Position numbers and translations under genes: made by a program. This document shows, piece after piece, positions 36,693-46,846 of a stretch of 64,000 nucleotides of DNA (its first letter is position 1; every line of letters begins with the position of its first letter). Source of the DNA: Pseudomonas akapageensis (lineage in GTDB: Bacteria; Pseudomonadota; Gammaproteobacteria; Pseudomonadales; Pseudomonadaceae). The DNA is taken from assembly GCF_011355085.1 (NCBI RefSeq), contig NZ_VXCP01000010.1, positions 359,047-423,046 of the forward strand, written 5' to 3'. A model generated the notes under the pieces. It worked only from the letters and a program-made list of their open reading frames with translations. It did not search any database and had not been told where the DNA came from.

Positions 36693-36800
36693 GGGCCATT
36701 CCCTGCTGAACACCCGGCTCACGACGGCGCGGGTGCCTTCGAGGATATCCCATTGAGCGGGCATGAAAAAGGCGCCTTGTGGCGCCCTTTGGTACTTGAA

Positions 36801-36898
36801 GGCCCTTTGGGCCTTATCGCTGGCAAGCCAGCTCCCACAGTGTTTGTGTTGCCCCCTGTGGGAGCGGGCTTGCCCGCGATCGGCCGCAAAGCGGCCGC
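36801..36898. repeat. Paired REP element
   Basis: GCCTTATCGCTGGCAAGCCA and TGTGGGAGCGGGCTTGCCCG face each other, followed by the short palindrome GCGGCCGC-like end. It fills the gap between der and the aminotransferase gene on the same strand. Confidence 0.85.
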
Positions 36899-36905
36899 CA
36901 TGCGA

Positions 36906-38369
36906 TCAACGCTTGTCGCGACGCTTCTTCTCAGCCTTCTTGTGATGTGACATCAAGCGCCGCTTCTTGTTGACCTGACGGTCCGTCAAGGTGTTCTTGT
37001 TGCCTTCGTACGGGTTCTCGCCACCCTTGAACTCGATGCGGATCGGCGTACCGACCAGCTTCAACACACGGCGATAGGTGTTTTCCAGATAACGAACGTA
37101 CGAATTCGGTACTTTCTCGACCTGGTTACCGTGGATCACGATCAATGGCGGGTTGGCACCACCCAGGTGAGCGTAACGCAGCTTGATCCGGCGGCTGTTG
37201 ACCATCGGCGGCTGGTGCTCGCTGACCGCGTCTTCGAGAATCTGGGTCAGGCGGCTGGTTGGCCAACGGGTGATCGCCGACTTGAACGAAGCCTGCACCG
37301 ATTGATACAGGTTGCCCACGCCAGTGCCATGCAGCGCCGAGATGAAGTGAATGTCGGCGAAATCGACGAAGAACAGCCGGCGTTCCAGCTCGGTCTTGAC
37401 GTAATCACGCTCGCTCGGCTGCATCCCGTCCCATTTGTTCAGGGCGATGACGATGGCGCGACCGGCCTCCAGGGCAAAGCCCAGCAGGTTCAGGTCGTGG
37501 TCGACCACACCTTCGCGGGCGTCCATGACGAAGATCACGACGTTGGCGTCCTTGATCGCCTGCAGGGTTTTGACCACCGAGAACTTTTCGACTTCCTCGT
37601 GGATCTTGCCGCGCTTGCGCACCCCGGCCGTGTCGATCAGGGTGTACTTCTCGTCGTTGCGTTCGAACGGGATGTAGATACTGTCGCGGGTCGTGCCGGG
37701 CTGGTCGTAGACGATGACCCGGTCCTCACCCAGCATGCGGTTGACCAGGGTCGACTTGCCGACGTTGGGGCGACCGATGATGGCGATCTTGATGCCATCC
37801 TTCTCGCTCGGACCCGGAATCCGGACTGCTTCCTCGCCTTCGGCGACGTTGGCATTCAGGTCTTCTTCTTCGGTATCGCGCGGGAACTCGGCCAGGGCGG
37901 CTTCGAGCAGCGTATTCACGCCACGGCCCTGTGCACCGGCGACACCGATGGCATGGCCCATGCCCAGCGGGGCGAATTCGGCGCGGGCCATTTCAGGATC
38001 GATGTTGTCGATCTTGTTGGCGACCAGTATCGAGCGCTTGTTACGCTTGCGCAGGTGCTCGGCAATCATCTGGTCGGCAGCGGTGAAGCCGGCGCGGGCA
38101 TCAACCAGGAACAGAACGACATCAGCTTCTTCGATGGCCAGCAGCGACTGCTCGGCCATCTTTTCGTCCATGCCGTGCTCGTCACCGGAAATACCACCGG
38201 TGTCGATCAGGATATAGGAGCGCCCTTGCCACTTTGCCTCACCGTATTGGCGATCACGGGTCAGACCAGAGAGGTCGCCAACAATGGCGTCGCGGCTTTT
38301 GGTCAGGCGGTTGAACATGGTGGACTTGCCGACGTTCGGTCGGCCCACCAGGGCGATTACGGGAACCAT
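36906..38369 (-). CDS. der: Ribosome-biogenesis GTPase Der (EngA)
   Basis: Essential double GTPase acting in 50S subunit assembly. The 487-aa protein has two G domains, each with a [10 protein letters not shown]-loop (about residues 8 and 200), and the KH-like C-terminal domain (about 370-460), then a basic tail [20 protein letters not shown] 38369 ([10 protein letters not shown]) matches homologues; four codons lie in frame upstream. It closes the ndk-der gene series but is set apart from bamB by 140 bases of hairpins. Confidence 0.98.
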   Translation of the reverse strand: MVPVIALVGRPNVGKSTMFNRLTKSRDAIVGDLSGLTRDRQYGEAKWQGRSYILIDTGGISGDEHGMDEKMAEQSLLAIEEADVVLFLVDARAGFTAADQMIAEHLRKRNKRSILVANKIDNIDPEMARAEFAPLGMGHAIGVAGAQGRGVNTLLEAALAEFPRDTEEEDLNANVAEGEEAVRIPGPSEKDGIKIAIIGRPNVGKSTLVNRMLGEDRVIVYDQPGTTRDSIYIPFERNDEKYTLIDTAGVRKRGKIHEEVEKFSVVKTLQAIKDANVVIFVMDAREGVVDHDLNLLGFALEAGRAIVIALNKWDGMQPSERDYVKTELERRLFFVDFADIHFISALHGTGVGNLYQSVQASFKSAITRWPTSRLTQILEDAVSEHQPPMVNSRRIKLRYAHLGGANPPLIVIHGNQVEKVPNSYVRYLENTYRRVLKLVGTPIRIEFKGGENPYEGNKNTLTDRQVNKKRRLMSHHKKAEKKRRDKR

Positions 38370-38397
38370 GCGGCTCTCCACTTCGTTAATTCAGAAA

Positions 38398-38425
38398 ATA
38401 CAAAAGCCGCTGCGAGGCAGCGGCT
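38398..38425 (-). terminator. Intrinsic terminator-like hairpin between bamB and der
   Basis: AGCCGCTG and CAGCGGCT form a perfect 8-bp stem around five bases, and on the minus strand TTTTGTATTTT follows. It lies about 30-55 bases before the der start and is the last of four consecutive hairpins. Confidence 0.7.
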
Positions 38426-38435
38426 GGTGCTCGGG

Positions 38436-38497
38436 GCAGCACGTGAAGTGCCGCAAGCCTTGCAGAGCAAGGCCGCTTGGGGATGATTACCCCAAGC
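38436..38497 (-). other. Three further hairpins in the bamB-der gap
   Basis: GCTTGGGG/CCCCAAGC (38475-38497), GCCTTGC/GCAAGGC (38457-38473) and GCGGCAC/GTGCTGC with one G-T pair (38436-38454) lie one after another, starting 12 bases after the bamB stop codon. With the terminator-like stem they fill the whole gap. Confidence 0.6.
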
Positions 38498-38509
38498 ATA
38501 GCTAACGCA

Positions 38510-39661
38510 TTACTTGATTGTCAGCGCTTCCAGCTTGCCGCTGTTGCCATACACATAAATCATGTCGCCAACCACCAGGGGACGCGCCCGCAGACCATCG
38601 CTGTCGATGCGCTCGCGACCGACGAAACGGCCGTCTACCTGGCTGAGCAGGTGCAGGTAACCTTCCAGGTCGCCCACCGCTACATAGCTGGAATACACTT
38701 CCGGCGCCGACAATTGACGACGGGCCAGCGAGTCGTTGCTCCACAGCGCTGTGGAAGAACGTTCGTCGATGCCTTCTACCGTGCCCGAAGCCAGGCTCAC
38801 ATAGACGTTGCCAAAGCCCTGGGACACGCCAGCATAGCTGGACGCATCACGCTGCCAGAGTACGCGACCGCTTTCGAGGTCAAGACCGGCAACACGACCC
38901 TGGTAGCTGGCCACATAGATCGTGCCGCCAGACAGCAACAGGCCACCGTCGATATCGACCACACGGTCGAGCTCGGAACGGCCTTGCGGAATGGCCACGC
39001 GCTGTTCCCAGACCGGCACGCCGTTCTGAGTGTCCAGTGCAATGACTTTACCGGTCGAAAGGCCGGCAATGGCCAGACGATTGGTAACGATCGGTGCACC
39101 GGTGCCGCGCAGGGTCAGTACCGCCGGCGTGCTTTCGTGGATCCAGCGCTGGTTGCCGGTAGCGGCGTCCAGACCGATCACACGGTCATCCTGGGTCTGC
39201 ACGACCACCACGTCACCGTTGGTGGCAGGCGGCGCAAGCACTTCGCTGGTGACGCGTGAACGCCACTTCTCTTCACCACTGATGGCATCCATGGCCACGA
39301 CTTCGCCCTTGAGGGTGCCGATCATGACCAGGCCAGAGCCCACACCTACAGCGCCGGAGACCGGCAACTCGAGGTCCTTCTTCCAGAGCACATCGCCGTT
39401 GTAGCGGTCGATTGCCATCACCACGCCATTGACGTCGGCGGCGTAGATACGCTCGTTCTCGATGGCCGGCACCAGCATGTTATAGGTTTCGCCCTGACCG
39501 TCACCGATCGAGCGGCTCCATTGCTTCTTCAGGACTACTTCTTCCTTGAAGTCGGTCAACTCGGCCGGTGGTAATTCTTTCTTGCTGTTGCTGCTGCAAC
39601 CCGCAGCCAGAAGGGCCAGGGCCAGCAATGCTGCATGTTTCCAACGAATCACGTCACGCAT
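38510..39661 (-). CDS. bamB: Outer-membrane assembly lipoprotein BamB
   Basis: Accessory lipoprotein of the BAM complex, which folds beta-barrel proteins into the outer membrane. The 383-aa protein has a lipobox (LALLAAGC) and a PQQ-like eight-bladed propeller with repeated motifs such as GVVMAIDRYNGDVLWKK and GKVIALDTQNGVPVWEQ. Its start overlaps the end of yfgM by eight bases, the usual arrangement in gammaproteobacteria. Confidence 0.96.
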   Translation of the reverse strand: MRDVIRWKHAALLALALLAAGCSSNSKKELPPAELTDFKEEVVLKKQWSRSIGDGQGETYNMLVPAIENERIYAADVNGVVMAIDRYNGDVLWKKDLELPVSGAVGVGSGLVMIGTLKGEVVAMDAISGEEKWRSRVTSEVLAPPATNGDVVVVQTQDDRVIGLDAATGNQRWIHESTPAVLTLRGTGAPIVTNRLAIAGLSTGKVIALDTQNGVPVWEQRVAIPQGRSELDRVVDIDGGLLLSGGTIYVASYQGRVAGLDLESGRVLWQRDASSYAGVSQGFGNVYVSLASGTVEGIDERSSTALWSNDSLARRQLSAPEVYSSYVAVGDLEGYLHLLSQVDGRFVGRERIDSDGLRARPLVVGDMIYVYGNSGKLEALTIK

Positions 39662-40295
39662 CCCCTTTGGCCAGGTCGTCCAGCTTCAATTGCAGGCCAC
39701 CGACCGCTGCTTCATCAGACAGCGCAGCCTTGGCCTTTTCGTAAGCGGCATGCGCTTCGTCGCTGCGGCCCAGCTGTACCAGCAGGTCGCCCTTGAGCTC
39801 TTCGCGGCTGGCCAGGAAGGCTTTTTCGGCATCACCGGCAAGCAGTTTCAGCGCTTCGTCAGCCTTGTTCTGAGCGCCCATCACCCGTGCCAGACGCTGG
39901 CGGGCGATCTCACCCAGAGTGGTGTCGACCGGCTTGTCGAGCACGGCCTTGAGTTCGACTGCTGCGTCGTCGAGCTTGCCGGCATCGACGGCCACCTTGG
40001 CCACGAACAGGCTGCCGTATTGGGCGTAGGCGGTACCACCGAACTCGCTCTTGAGCTTGCCGGCCAACTCGGCCACCTTGGCGGTATCGGGCTTGCCAGT
40101 CGGGGTCAGCGAGGTTTCCAGCAGCGCCTGATAGAGGTTGGAAGCGCCTTGCGCCTGGTTGCTCTGGTATTTCTGCCAGGCCTGCCAGCCGAACACGATC
40201 ACCAGCGCCATCAGGCCGCCGGTCAACAGGGGCTTGCCGTTACGCTCCCACCAGTCCTTTACAGCCGCGAGTTGCTCTTCTTCAGTACTCGACAC
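39654..40295 (-). CDS. yfgM: YfgM family tetratricopeptide protein
   Basis: A 213-aa single-pass inner-membrane protein: short cytoplasmic N-terminus, one TM helix (LLTGGLMALVIVFGWQAW, about 22-40) and a periplasmic TPR domain. In E. coli YfgM is an ancillary SecYEG partner that works with PpiD and periplasmic chaperones. It sits between hisS and bamB as expected. Confidence 0.92.
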   Translation of the reverse strand: MSSTEEEQLAAVKDWWERNGKPLLTGGLMALVIVFGWQAWQKYQSNQAQGASNLYQALLETSLTPTGKPDTAKVAELAGKLKSEFGGTAYAQYGSLFVAKVAVDAGKLDDAAVELKAVLDKPVDTTLGEIARQRLARVMGAQNKADEALKLLAGDAEKAFLASREELKGDLLVQLGRSDEAHAAYEKAKAALSDEAAVGGLQLKLDDLAKGDA

Positions 40296-40334
40296 CCCAA
40301 TACTCCTATTCGCTTAATCGGCTGTTTGCCAGCT

Positions 40335-41624
40335 TCAACCCTGCACGACGCAGGCTGCCAGATGCTCGGCCAGAGCATCGAAGGCAATGTTTTGTTGTTC
40401 GCCCTGACCACGCAGGGGTTTGAAACCTACCACTTGTTGCTCCAGTTCGTCGTCCCCCAGGATCAAGGCGTAGAGCGCACCGCTCTTGTCCGCCTTCTTG
40501 AACTGGCTCTTGAAGCTGCCGCCGCCGGCATTCACTTGCAGGCGCAAGCCCGGCACGCTGTCGCGCACCCGCTCGGACAGGGCCAGGCCCGCCAACTCTG
40601 CCTGTTCGCCGAAGGCGCACAGGTAGACATCGACCTGACGGGCGATGGACTCGGGAATCTGCTCCAGGGTTTCCAGCAGCAGGATCAGCCGTTCGATACC
40701 CATGGCAAAACCAACGCCGGTAGTCGGCTTGCCGCCCATCTGCTCGACCAGGCCATCGTAACGGCCACCGGCACAGACGGTGCCCTGGGCACCGAGTTTG
40801 TCGGTGACCCACTCGAACACGGTCTTGCTGTAGTAATCGAGGCCGCGCACCAGCTTGGGATTGAGCACGTAGGGAATGCCGGCAGCATCCAGGCGAGCCT
40901 TCAGGCCCTCGAAGTGCAGGCGCGACTCTTCGTCCAGGTACTCTTCGAGCTTCGGCGCATCGGCCAGCAATGCCTGGGTTTCCGGCACCTTGGTGTCCAG
41001 GATGCGCAGCGGGTTGGTCTTCAGGCGGCGCTGGCTGTCTTCATCGAGCAGGTCCAGGCGCGCCGAGAGGAACTCGACCAACGCATCGCGATAACGTCCA
41101 CGTGCTTCGCTGGTGCCCAGGCTGTTGAGCTCCAGCTTGACCGCGTCACGGATACCGAGCTGGCCCCAGAGGCGCCAGGTCAGCACGATCAGTTCGGCGT
41201 CGATGTCCGGACCGTCGAGGTTGAAGACTTCCACGCCGATCTGGTGGAACTGGCGATAACGGCCTTTCTGCGGGCGCTCATGGCGGAACATCGGGCCGAT
41301 GTACCAGAGTTTCTGCACCTGACCACCACCGGTGATGCCATGTTCGAGCACAGCGCGCACGCAGGCCGCGGTACCTTCAGGGCGCAGGGTCAGCGAATCG
41401 CCGTTGCGGTCCTCGAAGGTGTACATCTCTTTTTCGACGATGTCGGTGACTTCACCGATCGAGCGCTTGAACAGCTCGGTGAACTCGACGATCGGCATGC
41501 GGATCTGCCGATAACCGTAGTTATCCAGCAAACCGGCCACGGTGCCTTCGAAATAGCGCCACAGGGGCGTCTGTTCGGGCAGGATGTCGTTCATGCCACG
41601 GATGGCTTGCAGAGATTTACTCAC
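40335..41624 (-). CDS. hisS: Histidyl-tRNA synthetase
   Basis: Class II aminoacyl-tRNA synthetase charging tRNA-His. The 429-aa length is typical. Motif 2 ([22 protein letters not shown], here split as [12 protein letters not shown] and GRYRQFHQ), the histidine-specific [15 protein letters not shown] block and motif 3 [11 protein letters not shown] are all present, followed by the anticodon-binding domain (about 330-425). Confidence 0.97.
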   Translation of the reverse strand: MSKSLQAIRGMNDILPEQTPLWRYFEGTVAGLLDNYGYRQIRMPIVEFTELFKRSIGEVTDIVEKEMYTFEDRNGDSLTLRPEGTAACVRAVLEHGITGGGQVQKLWYIGPMFRHERPQKGRYRQFHQIGVEVFNLDGPDIDAELIVLTWRLWGQLGIRDAVKLELNSLGTSEARGRYRDALVEFLSARLDLLDEDSQRRLKTNPLRILDTKVPETQALLADAPKLEEYLDEESRLHFEGLKARLDAAGIPYVLNPKLVRGLDYYSKTVFEWVTDKLGAQGTVCAGGRYDGLVEQMGGKPTTGVGFAMGIERLILLLETLEQIPESIARQVDVYLCAFGEQAELAGLALSERVRDSVPGLRLQVNAGGGSFKSQFKKADKSGALYALILGDDELEQQVVGFKPLRGQGEQQNIAFDALAEHLAACVVQG

Positions 41625-41660
41625 AGAAAATCCTTAGCGATTCTTTATCAAAAGGTCCGA

Positions 41661-42770
41661 TCAACCGCGGGCGATCAACGCCGCGTCGGCTTCGACCTTT
41701 TCGGCCGCCTTCTGCCGAATGAGCTTTTCCAGCTCATCGACCAGGTTGTCGTTCGTCAATTTTTGCGCCGGCTTGCCGTCGATGTAGATCAGGTTCGGCG
41801 TACCACCGGTAAGGCCGACATGGGCCTCCTTGGCTTCACCCGGACCGTTGACCACGCAACCGATCACCGCGACATCCAGGGGTACCAGCAGATCCTCGAG
41901 GCGCCCTTCCAGCTCGTTCATGGTCTTGACCACATCGAAGTTCTGCCGCGAGCAGCTCGGGCAGGCGATGAAGTTGATGCCACGCGAACGCAGGTGCAGG
42001 GACTTGAGGATGTCGTAACCGACTTTCACTTCCTCGACCGGATCGGCCGCCAGAGAGATGCGAATAGTATCGCCAATCCCCTCGGCGAGCAGCATACCGA
42101 GGCCTACGGCAGATTTCACCGTACCGGAGCGCAAACCACCGGCTTCGGTGATACCCAGGTGCAGCGGCTGGATGATCTGCTTGGCCAGCAGGCGATAGGC
42201 TTCGACGGCCATGAACACGTCCGAGGCCTTGACGCTGACCTTGAAGTCCTGGAAGTCCAGACGATCGAGGTGCTCCACATGACGTAGCGCCGACTCGACC
42301 AGTGCGGCCGGGGTTGGCTCGCCGTATTTCTTCTGCAGGTCTTTTTCCAGCGACCCGGCGTTGACGCCGATGCGGATCGGGATACCCCGGTCACGGGCGG
42401 CATCGACCACGGCGCGAACACGGTCTTCCCGGCCGATGTTGCCCGGGTTGATGCGCAGGCAGTCGACGCCCAGTTCAGCGACGCGCAAGGCGATCTTGTA
42501 GTCGAAATGGATATCGGCAACCAGCGGCACCTGGACCAATTGCTTGATCTTGCCAAAGGCCTCGGCCGCATCCATGTCCGGGACGGAGATGCGGACGATG
42601 TCCACACCGGCATCGACCAGACGGTTGATTTGCGCAACGGTCGCGGCAACATCGTTGGTATCGGTGTTGGTCATGCTCTGCACGGCGATCGGTGCATCAC
42701 CGCCGACAGGAACTGAACCTACCCAGATTTTACGAGATTCGCGACGCTTGATTGGAGATTCGCCGTGCAT
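41661..42770 (-). CDS. ispG: 4-hydroxy-3-methylbut-2-enyl diphosphate synthase (IspG/GcpE)
   Basis: Iron-sulfur enzyme of the MEP isoprenoid pathway that reduces MEcPP to HMBPP. The 369-aa protein has the N-terminal TIM barrel and C-terminal [4Fe-4S] domain with cysteines in [10 protein letters not shown] and [11 protein letters not shown]. It shares the operon with rodZ and hisS; the isc operon next door supplies its cluster. Confidence 0.97.
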   Translation of the reverse strand: MHGESPIKRRESRKIWVGSVPVGGDAPIAVQSMTNTDTNDVAATVAQINRLVDAGVDIVRISVPDMDAAEAFGKIKQLVQVPLVADIHFDYKIALRVAELGVDCLRINPGNIGREDRVRAVVDAARDRGIPIRIGVNAGSLEKDLQKKYGEPTPAALVESALRHVEHLDRLDFQDFKVSVKASDVFMAVEAYRLLAKQIIQPLHLGITEAGGLRSGTVKSAVGLGMLLAEGIGDTIRISLAADPVEEVKVGYDILKSLHLRSRGINFIACPSCSRQNFDVVKTMNELEGRLEDLLVPLDVAVIGCVVNGPGEAKEAHVGLTGGTPNLIYIDGKPAQKLTNDNLVDELEKLIRQKAAEKVEADAALIARG

Positions 42771-42773
42771 GAC

Positions 42774-43829
42774 TTATTGCCCCAGCTTCAGGCGAGCAGT
42801 CTCGCCACTGATAAAAGGCGCTACATCAACGGCCTGGCCGTTATAGGTCACTTGCACACCACGGGCATAGCCCAGACGCAGCGAGAAAGGTGGTTTGCCG
42901 TTCACAGCAAGGGTCTCGCCCTTGTGCTTGAGCCCGCTATACAGGACCTTGCCGTTGCCGTCGGTGACCTGGGTCCAGCAATTGGCAACGAATTGCACGT
43001 GCAACTGACCGGCACCGGCGACGGGCGCTGCGTCCACGGCAGCTGGAGCCAGAGTAGGCGCGGGCGCGGGAGCAGGCACCGCAGGAGCGGTAGTGGCCGG
43101 CACGGTTGCCGCGACGACCGGTGCAGCAGGCGCTGCCGGGGCCGGCGTAACGGCAGGAGTGACGACCGCGGCAGTCGGCGCCGGGGTTGCGACCGGAGCG
43201 GCCGGAGCAGCTGGAGTGGCCGGAACGACTGGCGCCGTCGCATCGGCTGCCGGCTGGCCCTGATCAAGGCTCAGAGGTGTTTCTTCAGGTTGCTGGGCAT
43301 CGCTCACGGCCTGGTCTTCAGGTTCGTCGAGCTGGTGAATCTGGGTGGTGCCATCGGCGCTTTCGACTTCGACATGCTCCATGGCCAGGTTGGCCAGGTC
43401 CTTGCCGCGCAGGGTAGTCTGGTCCTGCCACCAGATGAAGCCGCCACCGATCACGGCGACCAGCAGCAACAGGCTGACGATACGCAGGATATTGTGCGAC
43501 ATCCGCACCGGCTCTTCGATGCGGCCCAGGCTATGCACTTCACTGCCTTGAGCGTGGGTGCCGGTGTACTGGTCGAAGGCCTGGACCAGCGCGGCCTGAT
43601 CCATTCCCAGCAGCTTGGCATAGGCCCGGATATAACCACGGGCAAAGGTGTGCCCTGGCAGCTTGTCGAAAGCGCCGGCTTCCAGGTTGGCCAGGGAAAC
43701 CTGAGTGAGGTTCAACTTTACCGCCACCTCGGGCAGCGACCAGTTTCTGCTTTCGCGGGCCTGGCGCAAGGTCTCACCGGGGTTGACGCGAGTCGCTGCT
43801 ACTACTTCGGGATGCGCCGCTTTCATCAT
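42774..43829 (-). CDS. rodZ: Cell-shape protein RodZ
   Basis: Bitopic protein that links MreB to the elongation machinery. The 351-aa protein has a cytoplasmic helix-turn-helix domain (about 18-82), one TM helix (ILRIVSLLLLVAVIGGGFIWW, 114-134), a periplasmic linker of about 100 residues made almost only of Ala, Pro, Val and Thr (about 178-280), and a C-terminal DUF4115 beta domain. Its ATG overlaps the pilW stop (ATGA), and ispG follows the other way by a few bases. Confidence 0.95.
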   Translation of the reverse strand: MMKAAHPEVVAATRVNPGETLRQARESRNWSLPEVAVKLNLTQVSLANLEAGAFDKLPGHTFARGYIRAYAKLLGMDQAALVQAFDQYTGTHAQGSEVHSLGRIEEPVRMSHNILRIVSLLLLVAVIGGGFIWWQDQTTLRGKDLANLAMEHVEVESADGTTQIHQLDEPEDQAVSDAQQPEETPLSLDQGQPAADATAPVVPATPAAPAAPVATPAPTAAVVTPAVTPAPAAPAAPVVAATVPATTAPAVPAPAPAPTLAPAAVDAAPVAGAGQLHVQFVANCWTQVTDGNGKVLYSGLKHKGETLAVNGKPPFSLRLGYARGVQVTYNGQAVDVAPFISGETARLKLGQ

Positions 43830-44584
43830 TGCTCCGACAGGTATTGCTGATATTCCGGCGTACCGGGATAGAGTCGTTTTAATTGCAGGCCAAAACTGGC
43901 GGCCTTGTTACGGTCATCGAATACTTTCGCCAACCGTGTACCGAGCAGCAGGCTGCGGGCATTCTGCTCGCTCAACTGGCTGAACCGGTCGTAAAAGTCT
44001 CGGGCTGGCACATAATGCCTGTCTTCGTAAGACAACTCAGCCATTTCCAGCAACGCCCGCGGCTGCTGGCGATTCAATCTCAAGGCCCTTTCCAGATACG
44101 CCTGGCCGTCTTCGCGCTGCTGCAGCCTCAAGGCGGTCATGCCGAGGTTCTCGAAAACCCGCGAACGCTCGGGATACAGCGAATCGGCGGCGGCCTTGCC
44201 GAACATCTCGTACGCCTCCTGGTACCTGCTCTGTTCGTACAGGAAGCTACCGTAGTTGTTCAGGATACGCGCATCGACCGGGCGTGCGGCAAGTGCCTTG
44301 CGAAAGCTCTGGTCGGCAAGCTCCGGCTCCTCTTCGGCCTGGAAGACCAAGGCCAGCGCCGCATTGGCGTTGGCATCGGAGCTGTCCAGCTCAAGGGCTT
44401 TTTTCAGGGGGATTTTCGCGCGTTCGACCAGACCCTGCTGCAGATAACCAATACCGAGTTGTACATAAGCCTGACGTGCTTCATCGCGCCCCTTGCCGGT
44501 GCTCAGCGGATCGACATTGCCCGTGGAGACACATCCAGCCACAAAGTTGACCAACAGCATCAGCAGCGCAACGCGCAGGGTCAT
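43826..44584 (-). CDS. pilW: Type IV pilus pilotin PilW/PilF
   Basis: A 252-aa outer-membrane lipoprotein with lipobox LVNFVAGC and about six TPR units. In P. aeruginosa the protein (PilF) is needed for PilQ secretin multimerisation and twitching motility. It is placed between rlmN (13 bases upstream) and rodZ (ATGA overlap), as in other pseudomonads. Confidence 0.93.
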   Translation of the reverse strand: MTLRVALLMLLVNFVAGCVSTGNVDPLSTGKGRDEARQAYVQLGIGYLQQGLVERAKIPLKKALELDSSDANANAALALVFQAEEEPELADQSFRKALAARPVDARILNNYGSFLYEQSRYQEAYEMFGKAAADSLYPERSRVFENLGMTALRLQQREDGQAYLERALRLNRQQPRALLEMAELSYEDRHYVPARDFYDRFSQLSEQNARSLLLGTRLAKVFDDRNKAASFGLQLKRLYPGTPEYQQYLSEQ

Positions 44585-44597
44585 GTAGATCCTCTCT

Positions 44598-45743
44598 TCA
44601 GGTCCGATCCGTGGCGCTTTGCGGTATATCGTCGGCGTTCAACTGACGCACGGCGATATAGCGTTCGCTGCGGCGGGTGCGGTCCATCACCTGCCCTACC
44701 AATTGGCCACAGGCGGCATCGATGTCTTCGCCGCGCGTGGTGCGCACCGTGACGTTGAAGCCCGCCTGGTGCAAGTGATCCTGGAAACGCCGGATGGCGT
44801 TGTTGCTTGGCCGCTCGTAACCGGAATGCGGGAACGGGTTGAACGGAATCAGGTTGATCTTGCACGGTACATTCTTGAGCAGTTCAACCATTTCCACGGC
44901 GTGCTCGAGCTTGTCGTTGACGTCCTTGAGCAAGGTGTACTCGATGGTCAGCACGCGCTTCTCGCCCAGTGCGGACATGTAGCGCTGGCAGGAGTCGAGC
45001 AACACTTTCAACGGGTATTTCTTGTTGATCGGAACCAGTTCGTTGCGCAGCGCGTCATTGGGCGCGTGCAGCGACAGGGCAAGCGACACGTCGATGTGCT
45101 TGGCCAGTTCGTCGATCATCGGCACCACGCCCGAGGTGGACAGGGTCACCCGGCGCTTGGAGATGCCGTAGCCGAGGTCGTCCATCATCAGGTGCATGGC
45201 GGCGACCACGTTGTCGAAGTTCAGCAATGGCTCACCCATGCCCATCATCACCACGTTGGTGATGGCACGGTCGACGGTAGCCGGGACACTGCCGAAGGAT
45301 TTGTTGGCAATCCACACCTGGCCGATCACTTCGGCGGCGGTGAGGTTGCTGTTGAAGCCTTGTTTGCCGGTGGAGCAGAAACTGCAGTCCAGCGCACAGC
45401 CGGCCTGGGACGAAACGCACAAGGTACCGCGCTTGCCCTGGGGAATGTAGACGGTCTCGACACAGCTGCCGGACGCTACGCGCACCACCCACTTGCGGGT
45501 GCCGTCGCTGGAGATGTCTTCGCTGACCACTTCCGGCCCGCGAATTTCAGCACAGGCCTTGAGCTTTTCGCGCAAGGCCTTGCTGACGTTACTCATGGCG
45601 TCGAAATCATCGATGCCATAGTGGTGAATCCATTTCATTACCTGACCGGCACGGAAACGCTTCTCCCCGATTGAGTCGAAGAATTTCTCCATTTCCGGCT
45701 GGGTGAGACCCAGCAGGTTGGTTTTAACAGTCGATGTCGTCAT
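44598..45743 (-). CDS. rlmN: Dual-specificity 23S rRNA/tRNA (adenine-C2) methyltransferase RlmN
   Basis: Radical SAM enzyme that makes m2A2503 in 23S rRNA and m2A37 in some tRNAs. The 381-aa protein carries the radical SAM CxxxCxxC in [12 protein letters not shown] (about 118-126), the SAM block [13 protein letters not shown], and catalytic Cys residues near [16 protein letters not shown] toward the C-terminus. It lies 29 bases downstream of ndk. Confidence 0.97.
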   Translation of the reverse strand: MTTSTVKTNLLGLTQPEMEKFFDSIGEKRFRAGQVMKWIHHYGIDDFDAMSNVSKALREKLKACAEIRGPEVVSEDISSDGTRKWVVRVASGSCVETVYIPQGKRGTLCVSSQAGCALDCSFCSTGKQGFNSNLTAAEVIGQVWIANKSFGSVPATVDRAITNVVMMGMGEPLLNFDNVVAAMHLMMDDLGYGISKRRVTLSTSGVVPMIDELAKHIDVSLALSLHAPNDALRNELVPINKKYPLKVLLDSCQRYMSALGEKRVLTIEYTLLKDVNDKLEHAVEMVELLKNVPCKINLIPFNPFPHSGYERPSNNAIRRFQDHLHQAGFNVTVRTTRGEDIDAACGQLVGQVMDRTRRSERYIAVRQLNADDIPQSATDRT

Positions 45744-45772
45744 GGATTCACCTTCACTCTTTAAGCCGATGC

Positions 45773-46198
45773 TTAGCGAGTGGTTACCTCGGTAGAAGCG
45801 AAGAAGTAAGCGATTTCGCGAGCAGCAGCGGCTTCGGAGTCCGAACCGTGGACGGCGTTGGCGTCGATGGATTCGGCGAAGTCAGCGCGGATGGTGCCGG
45901 CAGCAGCTTCTTTAGGGTTGGTGGCGCCCATCAGCTCACGGTTGCGAGCGATGGCGTTTTCGCCTTCCAGAACCTGAACGACAACCGGACCGGAAGTCAT
46001 GAAGGCAACCAGGTCACCGAAGAAACCACGAGCGCTGTGCTCAGCGTAGAAGCCTTCAGCTTCAGCCTTGGACAGTTGCTTCATTTTCGAAGCTACGACG
46101 CGCAGGCCAGCGTCTTCGAAACGGGTCACGATCTTGCCGATCACGTTTTTAGCAACGGCGTCAGGCTTGATGATGGAGAAAGTACGTTGAACAGCCAT
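45773..46198 (-). CDS. ndk: Nucleoside diphosphate kinase
   Basis: Transfers the terminal phosphate among nucleoside triphosphates. The 141-aa protein is full length, with [14 protein letters not shown] at the start and the active-site His in [12 protein letters not shown] (about residue 117). GGAGTTACACC upstream gives the ribosome site. It has its own promoter, inside the terminator of the isc operon, and heads the ndk-rlmN-pilW-rodZ-ispG-hisS-yfgM-bamB series. Confidence 0.98.
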   Translation of the reverse strand: MAVQRTFSIIKPDAVAKNVIGKIVTRFEDAGLRVVASKMKQLSKAEAEGFYAEHSARGFFGDLVAFMTSGPVVVQVLEGENAIARNRELMGATNPKEAAAGTIRADFAESIDANAVHGSDSEAAAAREIAYFFASTEVTTR

Positions 46199-46232
46199 GG
46201 TGTAACTCCAGAAACGGTAATGTGCGAAAAAT

Positions 46233-46259
46233 TAAACCCGCGAATTATACGCGGGTTTA
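46233..46259 (-). terminator. Terminator of the isc operon
   Basis: TAAACCCGCG and CGCGGGTTTA form a perfect 10-bp stem around AATTATA; TTTAATTTTTCG ends the hairpin on the minus strand. It lies about 29 bases past the iscX stop. Confidence 0.85.
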
Positions 46260-46272
46260 GGGGGATTGCCTA
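46244..46272 (-). promoter_or_regulatory. Sigma-70 promoter of ndk
   Basis: TAGGCA (46267-46272) and TATAAT (46244-46249) lie 17 bases apart on the minus strand. The -10 hexamer forms the loop of the isc terminator hairpin. Confidence 0.75.
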
Positions 46273-46287
46273 ACCTGCCGAGTGCGC

Positions 46288-46488
46288 TCAGTCGGCTTCT
46301 GCGATCCACGCGGCCTGGATGGCCTCGAGAACCTTTTCACCGCCGTGCTTGGGATCGTCGCCGAACTCCGGCAAAGACACGACCCAGTTGTGCAGGTCGA
46401 CGAAGTTCACGTAACGCGGGTCCACGTCGGGCTTGCTTTCCGCCAGCTCGATCGCAATATCAAGTACATCAACCCATTTCAGACTCAT
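46288..46488 (-). CDS. iscX: Fe-S assembly regulator IscX
   Basis: A 66-aa acidic protein (MSLKWVDVLDIAIELAE... DLHNWVVSLPEF) that binds IscS and iron and modulates cluster synthesis in competition with CyaY. It is the last gene of the isc operon, 14 bases after fdx, as usual. Confidence 0.95.
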   Translation of the reverse strand: MSLKWVDVLDIAIELAESKPDVDPRYVNFVDLHNWVVSLPEFGDDPKHGGEKVLEAIQAAWIAEAD

Positions 46489-46502
46489 GACAGCTCCTGG
46501 AA

Positions 46503-46844
46503 TCAGTGCGGCGCTTCGGCTGCATGGTTGAGCGAATATTTCGGTATCTCGACGGTCAAGTCTTCAGTCCCGACCTTTGCCTGACAGGTCAGGCGCGACT
46601 GCGCTTCCAGGCCCCAGGCACGATCAAGATAGTCCTCTTCCAGCTCATCGGCTTCATTGAGCGAGTCAAAGCCTTCGCGAATGATGCAGTGGCACGTGGT
46701 GCAGGCACAGACTCCGCCGCAGGCGCTCTCGAGCTCGATATGGTGTTCATGGGCCACTTCGAGAATGGAAGTGCCCGTCTCGGCTTCTACAACCATACCG
46801 TCCGGGCAAAACTTTTCGTGTGGCAGAAAAATGATCTGCGGCAT
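46503..46844 (-). CDS. fdx: [2Fe-2S] ferredoxin of the ISC system
   Basis: A 113-aa adrenodoxin-type ferredoxin that supplies electrons for cluster assembly. The ligand cysteines are in ESACGGVCACTTCHCI (three) and LTCQAKVG (fourth). It starts two bases after the hscA stop. Confidence 0.96.
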   Translation of the reverse strand: MPQIIFLPHEKFCPDGMVVEAETGTSILEVAHEHHIELESACGGVCACTTCHCIIREGFDSLNEADELEEDYLDRAWGLEAQSRLTCQAKVGTEDLTVEIPKYSLNHAAEAPH

Positions 46845-46846
46845 CG

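Noticed and set aside
39546..42287. 913-aa open frame opposite yfgM, hisS and ispG
   Set aside because: Antisense shadow crossing three conserved genes; composition is typical of a reversed reading frame.
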